NCBI RefSeq assembly: GCF_001949125.1
Contig: NZ_MSTI01000028.1
Coordinates: 42,362-106,361 of the forward strand
From: Deinococcus marmoris
GTDB taxonomy: Bacteria > Deinococcota > Deinococci > Deinococcales > Deinococcaceae
DNA length: 64,000 bases
Reading direction: 5' to 3'
In this document: in pieces, positions 31,588-42,503 of the stretch
Numbering within the stretch: position 1 is the stretch's first letter
How the letters are laid out: every line of letters begins with the position of its first letter
Notes under the pieces: model-generated
Seen by the model: the letters and a program-made list of their open reading frames with translations, nothing else
Databases searched by the model: none
What the model was told of the DNA's origin: nothing
Translations under genes and position numbers: made by a program

Positions 31588-31620
31588 GGCCGCCCACGGA
31601 TCACTTCGCGGGCGGTCTTC
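31588..31620 (+). terminator. terminator between convergent genes
   Basis: GGCCGCCC...GGGCGGTC stem followed by TTCTTC; lies between the PLA2 stop and the end of the opposite gene. Confidence 0.55.
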
Positions 31621-31626
31621 TTCAGC

Positions 31627-32118
31627 TCAGTCCTGCTGCGGTACGAACGGCCACGCCACGTCTCCCGCCGGATCGCTGTCCTTGAGGCCGTCCCAGCCGT
31701 GTGGATAGACCTCGCGCGGGCTGAGGGAACTGCTCCGGCCATGTGCTGAGGCATAAACGGCAGTGGCGTCGTAAGCCTCCAGAATGCCGGGAAAGTCGAA
31801 CTGCGCTTTGGTCAGGGTGGCATAGGCTTCATGGTGGGCCGGTTCCTCGCGCAGCGTCAGACCACCCGTGGGTGTCAGGGAACCGCTGTACGGCACGCAG
31901 ACCTCCACCGGGCCGTCACTGTCGGCGTTGACCTGGCCGTGATAGACGACGAAGGGAATGCCCGCAGCGGTTGCGCCCTGCACCTGAATGTGGCGGTGAA
32001 GGTCAGCCATTCCCCCGCCGATGAAGTGGGGAAGGTCTTCCACGCGCAGGCGGCGGGAGAGGGTGGCCACCTGCTGGGCGGGTACGGAACGTTGCTGGAC
32101 ATTGAAGTGCTGGGTCAT
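31627..32118 (-). CDS. GyrI-like effector-binding domain protein
   Basis: A 163-residue protein with the fold pattern of the SOUL/GyrI effector-binding domain: an N-terminal strand FNVQQRSVPAQQVATLSRRL, a helix with HRHIQVQGATAAG, IPFVVYH, DGPVEVCVPY, and EEPAHHEAYATL. There is no DNA-binding domain, so it is a stand-alone binder or small-molecule hydrolase rather than a regulator. Good ribosome-binding site (CTGGAGGAG). Confidence 0.8.
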   Translation of the reverse strand: MTQHFNVQQRSVPAQQVATLSRRLRVEDLPHFIGGGMADLHRHIQVQGATAAGIPFVVYHGQVNADSDGPVEVCVPYSGSLTPTGGLTLREEPAHHEAYATLTKAQFDFPGILEAYDATAVYASAHGRSSSLSPREVYPHGWDGLKDSDPAGDVAWPFVPQQD

Positions 32119-32203
32119 GGCGGCTCCTCCAGAGGTGGCCTCAGCATGGGGGTTGCCCCAGGGGTCAGGTCAAGCGGGCGGCCAAGCGGCTAGTCTGTGC
32201 GGC

Positions 32204-32884
32204 ATGACGCCGCTGCTTTTAGGTCACCGGGGAACGCCACGACTGCACCAGGAAAACACCATGCGGGGCTTTCAGGCCGCGCTCGACGCTGGATTGGACG
32301 GCGTAGAAATGGACGTGCGGCGGCTCAGGGACGGCACGCTGGTCATCCACCACGACGAGCATCTCAAAGACGGGCGTGCCCTGCCGCAGATGGTGGCCGC
32401 CGATTTGCCCGACTACGTGCCGACGCTGGAAGAACTGCTGGAGTGGGCGGCAACAACAGGCGCGTACCTGAACGTGGAGATCAAATACGAGCGGGCGCTG
32501 CCGGATGACCGCGTGGCCCGCACGCTGGACGCCATTCGCGCGCACGGGCTGAGCAAGCGGGTGATCCTCAGCAGCTTCAATCCCCTGCTGCTGGCCGCCG
32601 CCCGCAGGCACGCGCCGGAGATCGAGCGCGGCTTTCTGTATCACCGCAGCTATAAGTTTGGCCCGCTGGACCTCGTGCCACTGGTGTTGCGTGGGCTGAA
32701 GGCCGCCGCCTCGCACCCGCACCACAGCATGATCGACGCGGCGCTGATGGCGCAGGCGCGGGCCGGGGGTTGGCGGGTCAACACCTGGACCGTCAACAAT
32801 CCCGCCGAGGTCATCCGGTTGGAAGCCCTGGGCGTATCGACCCTGATCGGCGATCTGCCGGAGGTGCTGCTCGTCTCGCGCTGA
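32204..32884 (+). CDS. glycerophosphodiester phosphodiesterase
   Basis: A 226-residue GDPD enzyme releasing glycerol-3-phosphate from phospholipid head groups. Motifs: GHRGTPRLHQENTM with the catalytic His, VEMDVRRLRDG with Glu-Asp metal ligands, HHDEHL with the second His, NVEIKYE, and a C-terminal VNTWTVN. No signal peptide, so cytoplasmic. Leaderless: TAGTCT, 7 nt, ATG. The next genes encode a UgpB-like importer, which fits joint use of glycerophospho-compounds. Confidence 0.92.
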   Translation: MTPLLLGHRGTPRLHQENTMRGFQAALDAGLDGVEMDVRRLRDGTLVIHHDEHLKDGRALPQMVAADLPDYVPTLEELLEWAATTGAYLNVEIKYERALPDDRVARTLDAIRAHGLSKRVILSSFNPLLLAAARRHAPEIERGFLYHRSYKFGPLDLVPLVLRGLKAAASHPHHSMIDAALMAQARAGGWRVNTWTVNNPAEVIRLEALGVSTLIGDLPEVLLVSR

Positions 32885-33038
32885 GAGCAGATGAATGATC
32901 GGGCGGAGTAGCGTGATTGGCGGCAAATCTGCCCAGCACGATAGATTCATCTCTATCCCGTGCCACACATCATTTTCCAGGCACCGGCAATCGTCTGCGC
33001 TTGACAAGAACATGATGAGAAGGGCCTAATCTAGCGAC
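32885..33038 (+). promoter_or_regulatory. promoter of first SBP gene
   Basis: TTGACA at 33001 and TAATCT (33027-33032), 6 nt before the ATG, indicate a leaderless transcript. Spacing between the hexamers is long (20 nt), so the -35 may be a different site. Confidence 0.55.
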
Positions 33039-34337
<1,299 letters not shown>

Positions 34338-34363
34338 AGCCGGGCCACACCGCCCATCTGAAC

Positions 34364-34416
34364 GCTGAACCCACGGTCTGCCCCCAATTCGGGGCGGGCG
34401 GTGGGTTCAGCTTTTT
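34364..34416 (+). terminator. strong terminator between the SBP genes
   Basis: Arms GCTGAACCCAC and GTGGGTTCAGC, then TTTTT. The two SBP genes are therefore separate transcripts. Confidence 0.9.
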
Positions 34417-34517
34417 CTGAACAGGTCTTGGCTGCGTGCAAGGCGGGCCTTGAGCGAAGACACACACATTAGCCCCGCTTACAAGTCAGGTGAGCCTCAG
34501 CCTCTAACTTGTCCAGC

Positions 34518-35816
34518 ATGCGAAAAATAACCCTTTTGCTGGCCCTGATGGGACCGGCTGCATTTCAGCTCGCGCAGGCCCAGACCACCGTGGAATTCTG
34601 GCATACCTTCGGTGATCCCAAGCGCGGCGGCTGGATTCAGGACCGCGCCGACGAATTCAACAAGGCCAACCCCGGAATTAAAGTCGTGCCTGCCTACAAG
34701 GGCAACGACAATGACCTGATCTCGGCCACCATCCTCTCGGCGCGGCAGGGCAATGCCCCGGCCATCTCGCAGATTTTCGAGGGCGGCTCGCAGCTCGCCC
34801 TCGACAGCGGCGTGTTCCAGCCAGTCAGCGGCATCAAGAACGTGGATTTCAGCGACTACATCAAGCCCGTCATCAACTTCTACACGATTGGCGGCAAGGT
34901 CAACAGTCTGCCGTTCAACTCGTCCTCGCCCGTCCTGTACTACAACAAGGACCTGATGAAGAAGGCGGGGCTGGACCCCAAGAAGCCGCCCACCACCTTT
35001 AACGGCCTGCTGGCGGATTGCAAGAAGATCGAGGCGGCCAAAATCGGCGCGACGTGCTTTGGCATGAGCGTGAACGGCTGGTTTGTGGAGAACTGGATGG
35101 CCGAGCAGGGCCAGACCTTCCTGAACAACGACAACGGGCGCAGCGGACGCGCCACCGCCACCAATCTGGACAGCAAGGCAGCCAGGAACATCTTCAGCTT
35201 CTTCAAGACCTTGCAGGACAACAAGTACTACAGCTACACCGGCAAGATCGAGGATTTCGACGGTTCGGACGCGATTTTCACCAACCAGAAGGTCGTCTTC
35301 CACATCACGTCCACCTCCAAGATCGGCAACAACAGCGATGGGGCCAAGCGCGCCGGGTTCGAGCTGGGCGTGGGCGTGCTGCCCATTCCCAACGGGACCA
35401 AGCGCAATGGTGTCGTTCTGGGCGGGGCCAGCCTGTGGATCGCCAAAGCCATTCCCAAGGCCAAGGCGGAAGGCGCACTGGACTTCGCGCTGTACATGAC
35501 CAACACCAAAAATATGGCGTCCTGGCACAAACTGACCGGCTACTACCCGGTGCGCGAGAGCAGCATCAAACTGCTGCGCGGCGAGGGCTGGTTTACCAAG
35601 GCTCCGCTGCAACTGGTGGCCTTTAACCAGCAGACCAACACCGTGCCCAGCCCCGCCACGGCAGGCGCGCTGACCGGCGCTGGCCCGCAGACCCGCAAGA
35701 TCGTGGAGGAAGCGTGGCAGAAGGTGCTGAACGGCACCTCCGTGGACGCCGCGCTGAAGGAGGCCAAGACACGGGCCGACGCCGCACTGGCCGAGTACAA
35801 CGCCAACTTCAAATAA
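34518..35816 (+). CDS. ABC transporter solute-binding protein, copy 2
   Basis: A 432-residue paralogue of the preceding gene. The signal peptide ends in FQLAQAQ, and the central SGIKNVDFSDYIKPVIN and C-terminal segments are shared. Differences cluster around the likely ligand site (NDNDLISATILSARQGNAP against the copy 1 version), so the two may bind different solutes. Leaderless start: TAACTT, 7 nt, ATG 34518. A terminator follows, then the permease genes. Confidence 0.92.
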   Translation: MRKITLLLALMGPAAFQLAQAQTTVEFWHTFGDPKRGGWIQDRADEFNKANPGIKVVPAYKGNDNDLISATILSARQGNAPAISQIFEGGSQLALDSGVFQPVSGIKNVDFSDYIKPVINFYTIGGKVNSLPFNSSSPVLYYNKDLMKKAGLDPKKPPTTFNGLLADCKKIEAAKIGATCFGMSVNGWFVENWMAEQGQTFLNNDNGRSGRATATNLDSKAARNIFSFFKTLQDNKYYSYTGKIEDFDGSDAIFTNQKVVFHITSTSKIGNNSDGAKRAGFELGVGVLPIPNGTKRNGVVLGGASLWIAKAIPKAKAEGALDFALYMTNTKNMASWHKLTGYYPVRESSIKLLRGEGWFTKAPLQLVAFNQQTNTVPSPATAGALTGAGPQTRKIVEEAWQKVLNGTSVDAALKEAKTRADAALAEYNANFK

Positions 35817-35832
35817 GTCTCTTACCTTTCCA

Positions 35833-35869
35833 GCCGCCCCGCCCGTTTCTGTGGCGTGGGCGGCCTTTT
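35833..35869 (+). terminator. terminator after second SBP gene
   Basis: GCCGCCC...GGGCGGC stem then CTTTT. Expected to lower permease relative to binding-protein expression. Confidence 0.8.
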
Positions 35870-35996
35870 GGGGGTATAGGAAGAGGACCGCAGACAGCAG
35901 GGTGACATCTCCGCTCTAAAACAGTCTAAATTAGGTCCCTCACTCCCCGACACTGTTTTGACTGTGTTCTCACACGAACCCAAGGAGGTTCCGCCC

Positions 35997-36929
35997 TTGC
36001 TCAAGCCCGCATCCCCCCCCGCCAACACCGAGGCCAACGCGGTCTTCAAGGGAACGGCCATGCCCTGGCTGTTCCTGCTGCCCAGTCTGCTGATCCTGGC
36101 GGTCTTCATCTATCTGCCCGCGCTGCAAACGCTGCGGCTGGCCGCCTACAAGGCCAACCTGATTCTGGGCACCGAGCGTTTCGTGGGCCTCCAGAACGTC
36201 ACCGAGCTGCTGCTGAGTCCGGCGTACCGGCAGGTGGCGCTGCAAACACTGATCTTCATGGTGCTGACCGTATCTCTGGGGCTGCTGTTCTCGCTGGGGC
36301 TGGCGTGGCTGGCCAGCCGCCCCGTTCGCGGGTCCAAGTACTACCGCCTGCTGCTGATCTACCCGTACGCGCTGAGTCCGGCCATTGCTGGAACGCTGTG
36401 GCTGTTCATGTTCAACCCGGAAATCGGGGTGGTCAACCAATTGCTGGGCAGTCTGTTTAATGTCAAGCCGCGCTGGCTGGACGATCCCATCCTGGCCTTC
36501 AGCCTGGTGGTGGTGGCGGCCATCTGGAAGGGACTGGCGTACAACATCGTGTTTTATCTGGCGAGCATCCAGAACCTGCCCGGCGACGTGATGCAGGCCG
36601 CCGAGATCGACGGCGCGACGCCCGCGCAGGTGTTCTGGCGGGTGGCCTTTCCGCTGCTGACGCCCATCACCTTCTTTCTGGTGTTCACTAACATCATTTC
36701 CGCGCTGTTCGACTCCTTCGCGCTGACCGATATCCTGACGCGCGGCGGGCCGTACTTCCACAACGCGGGGATCACCACGTTTCTGGTGTACCAGCTCTAT
36801 CAGGACGGCTTCGTGAACTTCAAGAGCGGGGTGGCCGCCGCGCAGGCCGCGCTGATGCTGGTGCTGGTGGCGTTCATCACGTTCATGCAGTTTAAGGTTG
36901 GGGAAAAGAGGGTGCATTATGGCGGATAA
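35997..36929 (+). CDS. ABC transporter permease, UgpA/MalF type
   Basis: A 310-residue inner-membrane protein with about six transmembrane helices. The EAA loop that contacts the ATPase is AAEIDGATPAQVFWRVAFPL. I chose TTG 35997 because AAGGAGG lies 8 nt upstream; the frame runs 39 nt further back but has no site. It overlaps the next permease by 11 nt. No ATPase gene is present nearby, so a shared MsmX/UgpC-like ATPase elsewhere is expected. Confidence 0.9.
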   Translation: MLKPASPPANTEANAVFKGTAMPWLFLLPSLLILAVFIYLPALQTLRLAAYKANLILGTERFVGLQNVTELLLSPAYRQVALQTLIFMVLTVSLGLLFSLGLAWLASRPVRGSKYYRLLLIYPYALSPAIAGTLWLFMFNPEIGVVNQLLGSLFNVKPRWLDDPILAFSLVVVAAIWKGLAYNIVFYLASIQNLPGDVMQAAEIDGATPAQVFWRVAFPLLTPITFFLVFTNIISALFDSFALTDILTRGGPYFHNAGITTFLVYQLYQDGFVNFKSGVAAAQAALMLVLVAFITFMQFKVGEKRVHYGG

Positions 36930-37809
36930 CACTGGGGCGGTTAAGACAGGCAGCATCGCGCCTCAGACGGGGAAAACAGGCAAGCGCGGGCCGGGCCGTC
37001 AGGGGCCGAGCTGGCCCACGCATCTGGCGCTGATCGTGGCGGTCCTGATCATCAGCACGCCGCTGATCTTCGCGCTGATCAAGTCCACGCAGGCGTCCAG
37101 TCAGGTGATCAGCCCCAATATGCTGCCGGGCACCTCCTTCGTGGATAACCTGAGCAGCATCTGGGTGGAGGCCAAGCTGGGGCGTTACATGCTCAACAGC
37201 ACCATCGTGGCGATCAGCGTGACCACCGGGAAAACCATTCTGGCCCTGATGGCCGCGCTGGCCTTCGTGTACTTCCGCTTTCCCCTCAAGGGTGCGGCCT
37301 TCACGCTGGTCCTGCTGTCGCTGATGCTGCCCACCGAGGTGCTGATCATCGCGCTGTTCGATTTCGTCAGCCGCGATCTGAAATGGGCCAACACCTTTGC
37401 CGCCATCATCGTGCCGTTTCTGGCGAGTGCCACCGGGACGTTCCTGTTCCGGCAGCACTTCCTGAATATTCCCACCAGTCTGGCCGATGCCGCGCGCATC
37501 GACGGTTGCGGGCCGCTGCGCTACCTGACCCGCATCCTGATTCCGATGAGCTGGAACACGATTGGCGCGCTGGCCGTGATCCAGTTCGTGTACGCCTGGG
37601 ACCAGTACATCTGGCCGCTGGTGATCGTGCAGCAGGACGACAAACAGGTGGTGCAGGTGGGTCTGCGCAAGCTGATTGAGGTGGGCGGGCAGACCGACTG
37701 GGGCGCGGTGATGGCCGGGGCGATTATCACCATGCTGCCGCCGCTGATCGTGTTCACGCTGTTGCAGGAGCAGTTCAGCCGGGGCTTTGCACTGAGCGAG
37801 GACAAGTAG
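36919..37809 (+). CDS. ABC transporter permease, UgpE/MalG type
   Basis: A 296-residue partner permease with six transmembrane helices and EAA loop DAARIDGCGPLRYLTRILIP. The N-terminus has a 35-residue polar extension (GKTGKRGPGRQG). The start ATG lies inside the end of the previous gene, with GAGGGTG upstream, so the two are coupled. A terminator follows. Confidence 0.9.
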   Translation: MADNTGAVKTGSIAPQTGKTGKRGPGRQGPSWPTHLALIVAVLIISTPLIFALIKSTQASSQVISPNMLPGTSFVDNLSSIWVEAKLGRYMLNSTIVAISVTTGKTILALMAALAFVYFRFPLKGAAFTLVLLSLMLPTEVLIIALFDFVSRDLKWANTFAAIIVPFLASATGTFLFRQHFLNIPTSLADAARIDGCGPLRYLTRILIPMSWNTIGALAVIQFVYAWDQYIWPLVIVQQDDKQVVQVGLRKLIEVGGQTDWGAVMAGAIITMLPPLIVFTLLQEQFSRGFALSEDK

Positions 37810-37835
37810 GTGGCGGTAGAAGACGCCTCAACCAG

Positions 37836-37863
37836 CCCTCTCCCACCACGGAGAGGGTTTTTT
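37836..37863 (+). terminator. terminator of the importer operon
   Basis: CCCTCTCC...GGAGAGGG stem then TTTTTT. Confidence 0.88.
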
Positions 37864-37947
37864 GGATGGATGATGTCTGCCAACTGACGTACTGTGGCTG
37901 TCCATCTGGCAGATGCATCCGCGCCGCTTTAGCGAGAAATTAACGGC

Positions 37948-38463
37948 ATGACCGAGAAACAACTTTCGCACCGCCTGTCCTATCTGCTCAGGCACGCGCC
38001 GCACGAGGCGGGCCTGACCCTGCAATCCGGCGGCTGGGTGCCGCTGGAGCCGCTGCTGGCGCATCTGCATGTGACGCGCGAGCAGGTGGAGCGGGTGGTG
38101 GCGGCTTCCGACAAACAACGCTTTGCAATGGACGGGGAGCGCATCCGGGCCAATCAGGGGCACAGCGTCCCCGTCGATCTGGAGCTGACGCCGCAGACGC
38201 CGCCCGCCGTGCTGTACCACGGCACATTTCCTGGGGCTTTGCCTGCCATTCGCCGCGAGGGCTTGCGGCCCATGAACCGGCACCACGTCCACCTCTCGCC
38301 TGACACGGAGAGGGCACGGAGAGTGGGGGCGCGGCGTGGGCCTGCCGTGATTCTGACCGTGCGGGCTGACCGGATGCACGCGGCGGGTTGGCTCTTTTAC
38401 AAGTCGGAGAACGGCGTGTGGCTGGTGGATGCGGTGCCTGTGGAGTTTCTGTCGGAGATGTGA
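37948..38463 (+). CDS. kptA: RNA 2'-phosphotransferase
   Basis: A 171-residue Tpt1/KptA enzyme that removes 2'-phosphates from RNA using NAD. Family signature: SHRLSYLLRHAPHEAGL at the N-terminus, LYHGTFPGALPAI in the NAD-binding half, then RHHVHLSPD, and the LTVRADRM strand. Normal length. In bacteria without tRNA splicing the natural substrate is unclear; NAD-dependent capping or ADP-ribose transfer has been discussed for this family. It is a single gene between two terminator/repeat regions. Confidence 0.93.
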   Translation: MTEKQLSHRLSYLLRHAPHEAGLTLQSGGWVPLEPLLAHLHVTREQVERVVAASDKQRFAMDGERIRANQGHSVPVDLELTPQTPPAVLYHGTFPGALPAIRREGLRPMNRHHVHLSPDTERARRVGARRGPAVILTVRADRMHAAGWLFYKSENGVWLVDAVPVEFLSEM

Positions 38464-38873
38464 CGGTGGGGGGAGGCTGGGTTGAGATGTTGTTCAGGCA
38501 GCCCCACCCCCAGCCCCCTACCCCAGAGGGGCAGTGGGAGCAGCGCTGCGCTAGGCAGCAGGATTGGGCATTCTGGGCGGGAGAGGGCGGCGGCATCCGG
38601 GTCTGATGCCCTGCTCCGTGACGCCGAATGTGGCCCGTGCGCTGCGCGCCCGACGGCCTTCGGAGGCTGTTTCGGTGGTGATTTCGCGCGCTGAATGAAA
38701 CAACGCTCCTTGGCCTTTAGCCCCACCCCCCTTGCGGGGGAGGCTGGGTGGGGGGAAACGCAGACGCCCCCCCAGCGCCATCTGAGAAACGTGGCAACTT
38801 GCGGAAGCTAACGCAATACCGGAGAAGGGAAACTTGGCCGATCCGCTGGGCCAGGGCTAAAGGACCAACCCCT
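38464..38873. repeat. intergenic repeat region
   Basis: No gene seen. Holds C-rich tracts CCCCACCCCCAGCCCCCTA (near 38502) and TAGCCCCACCCCCCTTGC with a matching G-rich arm GGCTGGGTGGGG (38718-38757), able to form a long hairpin. Similar C-rich, hairpin-prone blocks occur at 28300. Probably dispersed intergenic repeats. Confidence 0.45.
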
Positions 38874-40391
38874 TCAGCACACCCCGTACAGCTCTCCATA
38901 CTTGCCCCGCAGGTACTTCAGATATGGCTCCACGGTCATGGCCTGCCCGGTGGCCCGTTCCACAAGTTCGGCGGGTTTGTACAGTCCGCCCGGCGCGTAG
39001 ACGTTTTCCTTGAGCCAGCCGTGCAGGCGGCTGAAATCGGCGCGGGCGATGTCGCCTTCCAGGCCCGGATTGGCATTCTCGGCGGCGGCGTAGAATTGCG
39101 CGCTCAAGACATTGCCCAGCGTGTAGCCCTGGAAGGCCCCGCCGATGCTGCCGAAATACCAGTGAACGTCCTGCAATGCGCCGTCCACATCGCTGGGGGC
39201 GCGCAGACCCAGGTTCTGCTCGTAGGCGGCGTGCCAGGCGTCGTTCAGGTCACGCACGGCCAGCCTACCGCCCAGAAGCTGACGCTCCAGCTCGTAGCGG
39301 GTAATCACATGCAGGTTGTAGGTCAGCTCATCGGCGTCGGTGCGGATGAGAGAACGGGCCACGGTGTTGACCGCTCGGTGCATCTCATCCTCGGAGACAC
39401 CTGCCAACTGCTCGGGGAAGGCGTCGCAGAATTTGCCGAAATAGGCGGCCCAGAAGGCGCGACTTCTTCCCACCTGGTTTTCCCACAGCCGCGACTGACT
39501 CTCATGCACCCCGGAGCTGACGCCGCCGCCGATGGGCGTATCCAGATATTCCTCATTCACGCCCTGTTCGTACAGCGCATGTCCGGCCTCGTGCAGGGTG
39601 GAATACAGCGCCTCGGTGGGGTCATTTTCCTTGACGCGGGTGGTGATCCGCACGTCCTGGCCGCCCAGCCGGGTCATGAAAGGGTGGTGGGTCAGGTCCT
39701 GGCGGCCCCGCCCGAAGTCGTAGCCGTAATCGCGGATGACCGATTCGCCAAATTTGAGTTGCGTGGCGCTGTCGTAATGGCGGCCCATGAAATCGGTGCG
39801 CGGCTTCCCGGCCCTGATCACAGCGTCGGCCAGCGGCACCAGTGCCTCGCGCAACTGGCTGAATACGTCGCCCACCTGCTGCGCCGTCATGCCCTCGTCG
39901 GACTGATCGATGAAGTAGTCCATCGGATCGCTGAATTCGGGAAAGTAGCCCGCCGCCTGAAGGCTGAAATCGCGCGACTTTTCCAGATACGGCACCATGC
40001 GCGCAAAGTCGTTGGCGGGGCGTGCAGTGGTCCAGGCGCTGTAGCTGTCGCCGCCGTGCTGGCTCCAGGCGGCCACGAAGTCGGCGGGAAAGCGGGTGGC
40101 TTCCTCGAAATTCTTGCGGGCCAGTGCCACCATGCGCGTCTGCGCGGGCGAGAGGTCCGTGCGGCTCTGCGCCGTGTCCAGCAACTTTCCATACCCGGCA
40201 TCGGTGGCGCGGGCGTGGGCCATGCGCGAGAGCAGCGACTGCTGACGCGAACGGCCCGCCGACGCCCCGGCGGGCAGATAGGTACTCTGGTCCCAGCCCA
40301 GCAGCGAACCGATGCCGCCCAGATCGCTGAGTTCCTGCCAGCGGGCCTTGAGGTCTGCCCACTGGGTATCGTTGGCTGAATTGGAAGTCAT
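38874..40391 (-). CDS. M32 family carboxypeptidase
   Basis: A 505-residue zinc carboxypeptidase of the Taq type, removing C-terminal residues from peptides. The zinc site HEAGH is in TLHEAGHALYEQG (near residue 268), with the downstream Glu in HESQSRLWENQVGRS and the conserved DELTYNLHV. Full length. Leaderless start on the minus strand: TACGCT, 6 nt, ATG. Cytoplasmic. Confidence 0.95.
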   Translation of the reverse strand: MTSNSANDTQWADLKARWQELSDLGGIGSLLGWDQSTYLPAGASAGRSRQQSLLSRMAHARATDAGYGKLLDTAQSRTDLSPAQTRMVALARKNFEEATRFPADFVAAWSQHGGDSYSAWTTARPANDFARMVPYLEKSRDFSLQAAGYFPEFSDPMDYFIDQSDEGMTAQQVGDVFSQLREALVPLADAVIRAGKPRTDFMGRHYDSATQLKFGESVIRDYGYDFGRGRQDLTHHPFMTRLGGQDVRITTRVKENDPTEALYSTLHEAGHALYEQGVNEEYLDTPIGGGVSSGVHESQSRLWENQVGRSRAFWAAYFGKFCDAFPEQLAGVSEDEMHRAVNTVARSLIRTDADELTYNLHVITRYELERQLLGGRLAVRDLNDAWHAAYEQNLGLRAPSDVDGALQDVHWYFGSIGGAFQGYTLGNVLSAQFYAAAENANPGLEGDIARADFSRLHGWLKENVYAPGGLYKPAELVERATGQAMTVEPYLKYLRGKYGELYGVC

Positions 40392-40515
40392 GGCGAGAGC
40401 GTAGCGCAGCGAGAAAGGGCCAACGCCGAAAAAGCCGTCAGACCGCAGGCTAGGCCGATTGGCTTAGCACGCAGTCTTCATGTTCCGCCTCTGTCCGTTG
40501 TGGAACACTCGTTTC

Positions 40516-42348
40516 ATGTCCCAACGCATTTCCCTGGAAGCCCTGGCGGCCCTGCCCACTGTGGCGGCGCTGAACGTCTCTCGCGGCGGCGATCAGGTGG
40601 CCTTTTACGCCGACTGGACCGGGCGTTTCGAGCTGTACACGCTGAATCTGGAGACCCGCCAGCGCCGTCAGGTCACGGACGGACAGGCCCCCAAGGCCAT
40701 CCGCGCGGGCTTCGTGTGGGCGGCGGACGATTCACGCATCTTCCTCAGCCGCGATCACAACGGGGATGAGCGGCAGGCGCTGTTTGGTCTGAATCTGGAG
40801 TCGGGCGAGGTCAGAGCTTTACAGCACGAAGCCCAGAGCATGGATTACGCCGTTGCTGCTCACCCGGACGGTCAGCGCCTGCTGGTCAACAGCACGCGCG
40901 GCGGGCAGATGAACGTGCATGTCTATGACCTGTCGAAAGAGGGCGAGGACGCCTGGACCGCGCTGACCGCATTGCTCAACTCCACCCAGGCCGCCGCCTG
41001 GAGTCCCGATGGTACGCGGCTGACGTTGACCACCAACGAGAGCGCAGATCTTCGCAACACGGACGGCTACGTGCTGAATGCCGATGGCTCCGGCCTGAAG
41101 CGCGTCCTGCGTGTCCGTGAGGGCAGCCAGGACAGCGTGGGCGAGTGGCACCCGGACGGAAAGCGCGTGACCGCCAGCAGCGATGCGGACGGAAACAGGC
41201 GAGTGGGGCTGCTCACTGTTGACTCGGGCGAGGTGCAGTGGCTCACTCCTGCCGCTGAGCGTATCGAGGAGTCTCCCGGCAGCTTCTCGCCGGACGGGCG
41301 CTGGCTGAGCGTGATCCGCAACGTGGACAGCACCCTGACCCCCGTGCTGTACGACACGGCGACGGGCGAGGCGCGTGAGCTGAAGCTGCCACCGGGTCTG
41401 GCCGTGGGGACCGAATTCGCGCGCGGCGGCAGCCACCTGCTGTTCAGTTACGTGACCGCCACCACCCGCCCACAGGTCTTGCTCTACAACCTCGCGGACG
41501 ACACCACCGAAGTGCTGCTGGACGCCGACTACGGCGACGTGGACCCCACCGACTTCGTACCGGGCGAGTATGTTCACTACCCCACGGCGGACGGGCTGCA
41601 AGTGCCCGCCATCCTCTACAAACCGCGTGAGCTGGAGGAAGGCAAAACCTATCCCGCCCTGATCCACGCGCACGGCGGCCCCACGGCGCAGTTCTTCCGG
41701 GGCTTCGACGCGCAGGCGCAGTTTCTGGCAGACCGGGGCTATCTGGTGCTGTGTCCCAACGTGCGCGGCAGCACTGGCTACGGCGTGACGTGGCGCGACG
41801 CCAACCTGCTGGACTGGGGCGGGCGCGATCTGGCCGACATCACGGCTGGGGCGGAATACCTGGAGTCCCTGCCAGAGGTGGATGGCGCGCGCCTGGGCAT
41901 CTTCGGCGGCAGTTACGGCGGGTATATGAGTTACATGGCGGTGGTCAAGCAGCCCGATCTGTTCAAGGTGGGCGTGCCCATCGTGGGCATCACGGACCTG
42001 CATCAGTTGTACGAGGACAACAGCCGCGTGATGCCGCAACTGGGCTACTACTTCCGCACCATGATGGGCGATCCGGTGGAAAACGCCGACCTGTGGCGGG
42101 ACCGTAGCGCCATCACGCACGCCGCCGATCTGAAGGCGCACCTGTTCATGATGCACGGCACCAACGATCCCCGTTGCCCGATCAATCAGGCCCGTGGCTT
42201 CCGCGACGCGCTGCTGGCGAACGGGCGCGAGGAAGACCGGGACTTTGAATATGTCGAATTTGGTGACGAGGGCCACGGCGCGGGCGACATCGCCGGAAAG
42301 ACCCGCAGCTACCGCCTGATGGCCGATTATCTGGAACGGCGGCTGTAG
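40516..42348 (+). CDS. S9 family peptidase (prolyl oligopeptidase type)
   Basis: A 610-residue peptidase with an N-terminal beta-propeller (repeated SPDG/HPDG blades, residues 1 to about 330) and a C-terminal alpha/beta hydrolase. The catalytic Ser is in GGSYGGYMSYM (near 475), Asp in GTNDPRCP (near 555) and His in DEGHGAG (near 590). Substrates are likely short acylated or proline-containing peptides. I chose ATG 40516, where the homologous sequence begins (MSQRISLEALAALPT), over ATG 40480. Confidence 0.92.
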   Translation: MSQRISLEALAALPTVAALNVSRGGDQVAFYADWTGRFELYTLNLETRQRRQVTDGQAPKAIRAGFVWAADDSRIFLSRDHNGDERQALFGLNLESGEVRALQHEAQSMDYAVAAHPDGQRLLVNSTRGGQMNVHVYDLSKEGEDAWTALTALLNSTQAAAWSPDGTRLTLTTNESADLRNTDGYVLNADGSGLKRVLRVREGSQDSVGEWHPDGKRVTASSDADGNRRVGLLTVDSGEVQWLTPAAERIEESPGSFSPDGRWLSVIRNVDSTLTPVLYDTATGEARELKLPPGLAVGTEFARGGSHLLFSYVTATTRPQVLLYNLADDTTEVLLDADYGDVDPTDFVPGEYVHYPTADGLQVPAILYKPRELEEGKTYPALIHAHGGPTAQFFRGFDAQAQFLADRGYLVLCPNVRGSTGYGVTWRDANLLDWGGRDLADITAGAEYLESLPEVDGARLGIFGGSYGGYMSYMAVVKQPDLFKVGVPIVGITDLHQLYEDNSRVMPQLGYYFRTMMGDPVENADLWRDRSAITHAADLKAHLFMMHGTNDPRCPINQARGFRDALLANGREEDRDFEYVEFGDEGHGAGDIAGKTRSYRLMADYLERRL

Positions 42349-42503
42349 CAAAGCGGAGCAGCCCTGGTCACCAGAACCCTGTCCAGCCCTCTGCAAAATC
42401 GCTCATCCAACCCTGCCGGGAAGCGCCTGTAGCGCGTGATACGATCAGTGCGTTTTGACTAGGGGAGACCCCGGGAGGACGGAGTGAAGTGGAGGGGCAT
42501 GGC

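Noticed and set aside
38748..40379. Open frame of 543 codons opposite the M32 peptidase
   Set aside because: The minus-strand gene carries all M32 motifs and a leaderless promoter; the plus frame has no recognisable domain.
40819..42396. Open frame of 525 codons opposite the S9 peptidase
   Set aside because: Antisense shadow; composition typical of reverse-strand GC-rich frames.
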